From Leptasterias polaris (taxonomy: Eukaryota > Echinodermata > Asteroidea > Forcipulatida > Asteriidae), in the NCBI GenBank assembly GCA_037783415.1, contig JAZGTN010000074.1:620001-684000 (forward strand): 64,000 nt of DNA, read 5' to 3'. Within the stretch, counting starts at the first letter, position 1. Each line of letters opens with the position of its first letter. This document shows positions 57,072-64,000 of the stretch, piece after piece. The translations under genes and the position numbers were made by a program. The notes under the pieces were generated by a model. That model did no database searches, had not been told where the DNA came from, and was given only the letters and a program-made list of their open reading frames with translations.

Positions 57072-57635
57072 ATGGGAGAGGTCCGACTCCGTCAGTACTC
57101 AGGAAGTACTATGGAAGAGGTCCGACTCCGTCAGTACTCAGGAAGTACTTATGGGAGAGGTCCGACTCCGTCAATACTCAGGAAGTACTTATGGGAGAGG
57201 TCCGACTCCGTCAGTACTCAGGAAGTACTTATGGGTGAGGTCCGACTCCGTCAATACTCAGGAAGTACTTATGGGAGAGGTCCGACTCCGTCAGTACTCA
57301 GGAAGTACTATGGGAGAGGTCCGACTCCGTCAGTACTCAGGAAGTACTTATGGGAGAGGTCCGACTCCGGCAGTACTCAGGAAGTACTTATGGGAGAGGT
57401 CCGACTCCGTCAGTACTCAGGAAGTACTTATGGGAGAGGTCCGACTCCGGCAGTACTCAGGAAGTACTATGGGAGAGGTCCGACTCCGTCAGTACTCACA
57501 GGAAGTACTTATGGGAGAGGTCCGACTCCGTCAGTACTCAGGAAGTACTTATGGGAGAGGTCCGACTCCGTCAGTACTCAGGAAGTACTTATGGGAGAGG
57601 TCGTCAGTACTCAGGAAGTACTTTACAAGAGAGGG
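57072..57635. repeat. 40-bp minisatellite, about 14 copies
   Basis: The unit ATGGGAGAGGTCCGACTCCG then TCAGTACTCAGGAAGTACTT repeats, with some 38-base units. AGTACT appears twice per unit as a small palindrome. Forty bases is not a multiple of three and the unit lacks stops on this strand, so overlapping open frames here are artefacts. Confidence 0.95.
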
Positions 57636-58020
57636 TAATAGTTAATGTTAACGTTTCATAATTCAAATGGTGGTTTTTCTGTATTAATTACTACAAATTG
57701 TTATTGTTGTACTTAATACACTGATGATTTAAAACTTGTACTCGACTTTCGGTGAAAAATAAATGACTATCCCCTTGCTAATGTTAGGCCCCCCCCCCTA
57801 TATTTTATATAATGTGTCCGTATTCAACGCTTTTGTGCTTATGTTGAGTTGATGAATCTTTCCTTTTGTTTTATATTCCATGAAATGGGTCTTCAAAATG
57901 TACCACAAAATTACAGTATCATTTAGGCCCATTTTATTTTTTCATCTTCAGCGCGTTGCCCTGTTCACGTGACTTTTTAGCGCGTCCATGAAGAACCAGG
58001 ATTTTTGTATACGGCTAATG

Positions 58021-58247
58021 TAGTCTTGATTGGCGACGTTCATTTTGTTTAACGTGGTGCGATATCGCAACACGAATTACTGTCCGCAACACGAATTACT
58101 GGAGAAGAGATATCTGTATCACACGAACATCTGGATCGATCTAGATTTATAGATTTGCCCAGTCCTTCTGAGTCAGCCTCCCAAACAGTCAATGTAGCGC
58201 CATCTATTGGTGGCTAGTACAAAAAACAGCGTCGCCAATCAAGACTA
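58021..58247. mobile_element. 227-bp MITE with 9-bp target duplication
   Basis: The terminal repeat TAGTCTTGATTGGCGACG is perfect at both ends. CGGCTAATG flanks it at 58,012-58,020 and 58,248-58,256. A 9-bp duplication is typical of Mutator-like elements. Inside, GCAACACGAATTACTG is repeated. Confidence 0.9.
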
Positions 58248-58378
58248 CGGCTAATGGCGCGTATGTACGCGCGTCAAGAACGACCCTTAGTCAACAGTGC
58301 GGGGAAATACTCAGTGCAATGAATGAAAATATTGAAACACCTTTTCGCTCTTTTAAAAAGTTCAACGTTGGCCCGTTA

Positions 58379-58530
58379 GCGTAATTTTTTTTCCCAGGAG
58401 AGATGAGGCACTTAGCATAAATTGGCGTGTTTTCAACAAAAATCAGTCTTTTTTAAAATGATTACAAAAATTATTATAACACGCAAATTAATGCTAAGTG
58501 GCCTCATCTCTCCTGGGAAAAAAATTACGC
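58379..58530. mobile_element. 152-bp hairpin MITE with 9-bp target duplication
   Basis: The ends GCGTAATTTTTTTTCCCAGG and CCTGGGAAAAAAATTACGC are inverted, and the arms extend about 50 bases. GGCCCGTTA flanks both sides (58,370-58,378 and 58,531-58,539). The ends resemble those of the 61.12 kb element. Confidence 0.9.
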
Positions 58531-59300
58531 GGCCCGTTACATGAAATTATATTGGCTCAATGTTGGCCCATGTTGACCAAACACATTCAATATTGGTACC
58601 ACGTTGGGCCTGTGATAGTTATTCGTTGGCCCTAGTGGCGCACTATCGGATGTGGTTATGGGGAAAATTGGCACAATGTTGGCCCGTTACATGAAATTAT
58701 GTTGGCTCAATGTTGGCCCATGTTGACCAAACACATTCAATATTGGTACCATGCACGGTGGGCCTGTGATAGTTATTCGTTGGCCCTATAGTGGCGCACT
58801 ATCGGATGAGATTATGGGGAAAATTGGCACAATGTTGGCCCGTTACATGAAATTAATATATTGGCTCAATGTTGGCCCATAATGACCAAACACATTCAAT
58901 AATGGTACCACGTTGGGCCTGTGATAGTTATTCGTTGGCCCTATATATAGTGGCGCACTATCGGATGAGATATGAGGGTCAGTTGGCACAGTGTTGGCCC
59001 GTTATGAAATACACTTTTGTAGCAATGGCGACCCATCACACATTGTTGATATTGGCTTAACGCTGGCCAACTTGGACCACACTGTTGGTACCACGTTGGG
59101 CCACGTTGGCTCCAATGTGATACACTATACTTGGAGAATTTTATCACCTGTGGACGCAATTGTCCCGTTTTTTAAATTTTTGGCTCAATATTGGCCTGCG
59201 TTGGGCGTCATAATCCATTGGCCTGATAGTGGCACATATATCAGAGGAGTTTCTGATAAACAATTAGCACAATGTTGGCCCATTATTTTTAAAAACAAAA
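58531..59300. repeat. About 150-bp tandem repeat (GGCCCGTTACATG)
   Basis: Units begin GGCCCGTTACATGAAATTAT near 58,531, 58,680 and 58,838, with a diverged one near 58,995. Each contains TTGGTACCACGTTGGGCC-like sequence and GTGGCGCACTATCGGATG. Confidence 0.85.
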
Positions 59301-59553
59301 CACTTTTTGCTGAACGCTGCAGGGGCCTAACGCGCTTGATGCCCCCACGGACCACAATCTTAAGTCACATGGGGATGAATCATAATTGACTCTGACCCAC
59401 AGTGCTCATATTAGTTCCCCGCCAACGGTTCTTAATTACGCTAAACAATCAACATGTGAATTCAAAATTAAACAATCGGTAACTCAGCAATAATCTTCTA
59501 TCTAGTCTTTCTTTTTTATTTGTCCATCCTTACCCAAAACGGTGGTGCCGTCA

Positions 59554-59800
59554 AAGTTTGACTTTTTCATAACGTTTGCGGGGGAAAAAATGCATCAAAC
59601 TCCGCACAAAACGATGCTTTGGTACACTTCCGGCGGGAGAATCAAATTGATGAGCGTCGATTAACACTGGGTTGTACATTTCGTCCGGGTTTAATTCTTC
59701 ATGGCGGATTGTAATGACAATTATGTTGCCGCCGGTCACTACTACGGCTGCTCCTTGAGGTTGTGCGATCGGTGCTTGCAATTCCAAGCATAATATGTAT
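59554..59800 (-). CDS. Short unrecognised open frame
   Basis: An open frame of about 80 codons ends at the stop near 59,554 and reads GAAVVVTGGNIIVITIRHEE then LNPDEMYNPVLIDAHQF. Its amino-acid use looks more protein-like than most random frames here. No ATG lies in frame at its start, so it could be a last exon or a decayed element fragment. I do not recognise a family. Confidence 0.25.
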
Positions 59801-61020
59801 CATGGGACAGTATGGTTGTAGCATCTCTTCATTTATTGGTTTAAAATATAAACATTGACATTTTTGAAGAAAACAAGTGCGACGCAAACTAAATAAAGTA
59901 AATATAAACTGGAAAAGAAAAGAAAATTGAAGTCCCAAACTATCCAAAGTAATATATAAAATTTAAAGTGGTATCTTCAGTTTGAAGGAAGCGACTGGTG
60001 TCTCTGGTCTCTTCAACGACGCAACGATGGTCATGAATTTGCCGATTTTACGACGACCTGCACAAATTAGTGTTGGGTATATCGTTTTAATAATATAGGT
60101 AAACTGGCTGAGTCAGCGGCCGATTTTGACCGCTCAAAAGATGAACTGAAGAAACATTTGGTAGACAAGAACGATTCGATGCATTTAAAATAACAATATT
60201 TGGCATATCATTCATGATTATAATTGTTAATCTATCAGCAGAACGATTATTAGAGCAGCTGTAACTAAACCGATAATCCCTTGTTTACGTAATCCCAAAC
60301 ACAAATCTGGCCTTTTGTTCAGAGGTGTGACAATCTCTCTTCATATCCGCGGTCGCCCATCCATGACCAAGTTGACCCAGCCTGTGGACTCGTATTCATG
60401 ACTCTATTGTTCGTATGCAAGGCGGTGATCACCCCGTATCACCCCGGGGTGAGTATCACCCCGGGGTGATTCTCAACCCCTTGTTTAATTTTGAATTCGT
60501 CCCTAGGGACAAGTTATAAGTTTCGTCTATAGGCAATGGGGGCTGTGGGTGTCTTGCCAATGTACGTTTGACATTTTTTTCGTCACAACACATACCGACG
60601 TTGGGCCGGCATTGGACCGATGATGTTAACATTATGCAAATTTGAAGGCATGCAGGGCGTTCAAGTTGTTCTAAATATTTGCTAATAATATTGTGACAAA
60701 TTTATGAAATCTTACATTTAAATGTAATTTGTTGCGGTTTTTTGTTATAAATTATCGAACAAATTTTTTTATATTATTTTAAGTAAAAAAACCCCATTTA
60801 TTTTTGATTGCAAAAATCAAATAGCATAGAATAATCGATAAGGCTGTGTGTTATACAGTATATAGGTAGTAATATTAGGTAGTATTGTATGTAAATATGC
60901 GTGTAAGTAAATAACAGTAGATTAAACTAATCATATGTATAGGGGCCTAAGGGTATTTAGTTAATAGTAGGAATAGGAATTATGAAACAATAACGTATTC
61001 ATAAACGTTATATATTTTTA
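59801..61020. other. Upstream flank, mostly unrecognised
   Basis: At 60,437-60,470 ATCACCCCGGGGTGA occurs twice in a row. The rest is AT-rich without open frames or clear element ends. Confidence 0.55.
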
Positions 61021-61123
61021 TTCTAAAAGATGGGCCAACGTTGATAGCTTGGCCCAACGTTAATTTACAATTGTTGGGCCAGCGAAAAAAGACAGGAAGG
61101 GGCCAACATTGCGCCGATGGGGC

Positions 61124-61505
61124 GCGTATTTTTTTTCCCCAGGACGAACGTGGGCTATTAACATAAAATGGGCGTGTTTGACCGTAAAATACCCTCACGC
61201 ATGCGTACTCGTTTTAATGTAGTTAATGTCTAAACCTAACCCTAACCCTAACCCTATCCCTAACCCTAACCCTAACCCTAACCCTAACCCTAACCCTAAC
61301 CCTAACCCTAACCCTAGCCCTAACCCTAACCCCTTCCCAACCCTATCCCAAAATATTTTATCGGGCAATCAAGACTCAGCAAGCCGCGACTGTATTTCAA
61401 CCCACAACTATTACGTCCAAGTACGCATGTGCAAGGGGAAATGTAAAGTTTACTATGCCCATTTATGTTAAAATACCCACGTTCGTCCTGGGAAAAAAAA
61501 TACGC
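61124..61505. mobile_element. Inverted-repeat element containing telomere-like repeats
   Basis: The ends GCGTATTTTTTTTCCCCAGG and CCTGGGAAAAAAAATACGC are inverted, with inner matches (ACGAACGTGGG, AACATAAA). The middle is a CCCTAA tract. The flanking 9 bases (CGATGGGGC and AAGCGGGGC) match only in part. The ends resemble those of the 58.38 kb MITE. Confidence 0.8.
61234..61331. repeat. Interstitial (CCCTAA)n tract
   Basis: About 16 near-perfect CCCTAA units (one CCCTAT, one CCCTAG) equal the complement of TTAGGG. The tract lies inside the 61.12 kb element and is flanked by unique element sequence on both sides, so it is not a chromosome end. Confidence 0.95.
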
Positions 61506-61740
61506 AAGCGGGGCCAACGTGGGCTGCCAACATTGGGCCAACATTCAATAACCAATGTCGGCCCAACATGTACATGTATTTGCGGTTGGCCCGAGGTAGG
61601 GACTCAACATTGGCCCATTATCCTACCAACATAGTGGGCCAACGTTACCCCGATGAGCAGATCCAAGCGGGGCCAACGTGGGCAGCCAACATTGGGCCAA
61701 CCCTATAACATGTGTTGGCCCAACACGTCCTTGCTCTCTG

Positions 61741-62527
61741 GGTTAGTCACTCAACACAAGTCTTGACATATAAAAATACCTACATATCATGTCAAGCATG
61801 CATCAATGCCAAGTATATTCCTATTCCCAAATGTTAAAACCCAACTCCAAATTACGCTTCCGAAGTTGGAAAAAGGGGCGAGCAGGGTGAGGGGAGGCGC
61901 CAAATTTACTCAACCCACTTTACATTGGGGATCATGGTAGAAGCGTTCACGTTCGCGATCCCTGTCGGGTTTAAACAAACTTGCAAATTCTAGCAAATAC
62001 ACTGAAGCCGAGTGAAAGAGTAATATGTCCATCAAAAGCTCAACAAATGACAGCAGCGCTGATTGGCTGACCAAAAGTGACTGCGATCTGAGCACACGCT
62101 TGTTAAAAACTCCCGATCGCTTGGGGCCGCTTGTGGGTCGCTTAGTTAGACGCGTGTGTTAAAGAGCGCGTATTTCGACGCAATACATTTAAAGTGAATC
62201 ATGTTTTTATGGTCACACCTCAAACTGCATACAGTTAGATGTATCACAAGATCAAAAAAGAATGAAGTGAGCAAGCAAAAAGCCAATGTGAGCAAGCAAT
62301 TATCAAATTGTTATATAAATAATAAAAGGAGAAAAATAGAGGGGACCCGGAGGAGGCCAATGTTAAAAAAAAAATGACCTGATGAAGTCAGACTCAGTGA
62401 GTCAGAGCCTCATTCACTACAATGTAAATTGTTTTGTCCTTCCTTTTAGCATCGTTTTACTTCATTTTCAGTAATTGGTTATACTTTCTGAATGCGATAA
62501 ACTGTTTAATTCATATGTTATTCTTTT
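61741..62527. other. Upstream flank: nothing recognised
   Basis: AT-rich, a few CpG-rich spots (GGGTCGCTTAGTTAGACGCG near 62,136), no supported gene. Confidence 0.55.
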
Positions 62528-63800
62528 TCAATTCAAAGTTCAATTCAATTCAAAGTAACATTTATTTCCACATTAACATTTGTAATAAGAAGATACAATG
62601 GCTTATAGATAATGTGGAGGCATGTTCCGAAAAAGCAGGGCTTGTCGAGGAACAGCCTTAAGACAGAAACAAAAAGAACTAACAAAAAACAACAACTAGA
62701 CAAAGGTGACCAAACAATGTGTATACACGTACATGGTTATACAAAGCAAAACTACTGGAAATTGAATAGTTAATGAGGACACAACAATAGAGAACGTTTA
62801 AGCTTCTGTTTAAAAAGAGCAATAGATTTACAAGCAGAAAGCGACAACGGGAGGCTGTTCCAGAGTTTAGGACCATGAGAACGTAATGCAATGTTGAGAT
62901 AGAGTGGTTTTAACAAGAGAGATGTGGACTTTCGAAGAAGATCGGGTATTATGACAATGTACAGATCTATTTAACTTGAACATATTATAGAGCATAGGCG
63001 GGAGTAAGTTATTATTGAATTTAAACATAAATATATTTTGTTGAAGCAAGTTAATATTAGTCAAAGTAAGAATATTAAGTTTACGAAATAAAGGGGGAGT
63101 GTGCTCTCTAAATGGCACCTTAGAAATAATGCGAATAACTTGCTTTTGAAGCTTGACTAGTTTGTTCAATCTAGAGGGAAGAGTATTAGCCCAGACAATA
63201 TTACAGTAGGACAAATGAGGAAGGATTAAAGTGAACAATATAAAGTACGTAAGATATTACTCGGTAAAACAAACTTAAGTCTTCTTTTAGACACTTTGTT
63301 TTCAATCTCTGTAATATGAAATTTCCAGGTAAGATTATGATCTACATGAACGCCAAGAAATTTGGTATGTAAAACTTGCTGGATTGGAACAGAATCAATT
63401 ATTACCTGACAGTTCGAGGCACTGGTGATATTAGCCTTTTTGCGAAAGATAATAAAATTGCATTTGTTTAAGTTAAGAGAAAGTCGGTTGGATTGAAGCC
63501 AGGTAGACACCTTACACAATTCGGTGTTGACAGTGTTGATAAGTGCAGTGAGAGTAGTGTTATTACTAGAATAAAAAATATTGGTGTCGTCAGCAAACAG
63601 AATAAACGATAGCAAAGTAGATGAGTGACAAATATCATTGATATACACAGAAAATAACAGTGGACCTAGAAGGGAACCCTGAGGCACTCCACATGTGACA
63701 GTGTCAGTAGTAGAGCAAGAACAATGTATTTTAGTAAATTGACTACGATTGGACAGATAACTAGCAAACCATTCTAATGCACTTTTTACTGAGTTTTTTT
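62528..63800 (-). mobile_element. 5'-truncated non-LTR retrotransposon
   Basis: The 3' end on the minus strand reads ATAAATGTTACTTTGAATTG followed by AATTG-type repeats. RT fragments in shifted frames follow. The 5' border near 63.8 kb is uncertain because the open frame continues into upstream sequence. Confidence 0.82.
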
Positions 63801-63903
63801 TAACCAGTAGGCCTATAAGTATTTCCCCACAGTATTGACTTATAAGGGTCGAGCGAGGCATTCTGGGAAAGAAAACAACCGGCGCAGCGAGATCGCACAC
63901 CAC
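62867..63903 (-). pseudogene. LINE reverse transcriptase, frameshifted
   Basis: A first frame (63,903 down to 63,226) has GVPQGSLLGPLLFSVYINDI and FADDTNIFYSS (RT catalytic box). A second frame (63,238 down to 62,867) has LILPHLSYCNIVWANTLPS and LLQQNIFMFKFNNNLLP. The two overlap in different frames near 63,230, so a frameshift has broken the protein. The family is CR1/Jockey-like and close to the 43.3 kb fragment. Confidence 0.85.
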
Positions 63904-64000
63904 ACTGGGAACGAGGTTTGACCAGTCTGCTCTGCATGCTTTAGATGGTGCGCACTCCCTGCGCAGAATATGCGAGAGCTACGTAATGTGTTCAGGCTGC

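Larger units (their letters stand above)
61021..61740. repeat. GGCCAACGTTGG-rich repeats
   Basis: GGGGCCAACGTGGGC(T/A)GCC recurs near 61,510 and 61,672, and TTGGCCCAAC variants occur throughout. These look like diverged reverse-orientation relatives of the 58.5 kb repeat. The 61.12 kb element is inserted among them. Confidence 0.7.

Noticed and set aside
56982..57661. Overlapping open frames of 100-218 codons
   Set aside because: Artefact of the 40-bp stop-free minisatellite.
61226..61471. Asn-Pro repeat open frame
   Set aside because: Translation of the CCCTAA tract.

Overview
The window comes from an invertebrate animal genome. It holds one large intron-rich gene with GT-AG introns, many tRNA-derived SINEs, several non-LTR retrotransposon copies, many small inverted-repeat DNA transposons, long minisatellites and an interstitial CCCTAA (TTAGGG-type) tract. 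The repeat content and a 2A-like motif in a LINE fit an invertebrate deuterostome such as an echinoderm, hemichordate or amphioxus. I cannot name the species.

Nearly all coding sequence belongs to one minus-strand gene, modelled from its ATG at 54328 to its stop at 1404. I reconstruct 12 coding exons. All 11 junctions use GT-AG sites and keep phase, and the total is 6,105 coding bases (2,034 residues). The N-terminal exons (53.7 kb to 18.1 kb) encode a DDT/WHIM-type module like that of CECR2 and other ISWI-partner proteins. The C-terminal exons (10.9 kb to 1.4 kb) encode a BCL9/Legless protein with HD1 (Pygopus-binding) and HD2 (beta-catenin-binding) motifs and a long Met/Pro/Gln-rich tail. 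If this is one transcript, it joins a chromatin-remodeller-binding module to a Wnt/beta-catenin co-activator, an arrangement I do not know from described proteins. It is the main observation here. The alternative is two adjacent genes whose splice phases match by chance.

The introns are packed with repeats. Intron 9 has a 1.5 kb TA-flanked inverted-repeat element. Intron 8 has a 34-bp minisatellite broken by a SINE. Intron 5 has a 19-bp minisatellite. Intron 3 (16 kb) has a 33-bp minisatellite, CAG-ended transposons, a long hairpin and a LINE with an uninterrupted 1,117-codon endonuclease/reverse-transcriptase frame. Intron 2 (13 kb) has CAG-ended elements with 5-6 bp target duplications and a 60-bp minisatellite split by two transposons. 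The 3' flank has 13 copies of a 68-bp satellite.

Upstream of the gene (54.4-64 kb) I see no confident host gene. This part holds a promoter-proximal YY1-type site, a long inverted-repeat element with a transposase remnant, a 40-bp minisatellite, two tiny elements with 9-bp target duplications, a repeated GGCCCGTT-rich sequence, a small inverted-repeat element carrying telomere-like repeats, and a truncated, frameshifted LINE at the right edge.
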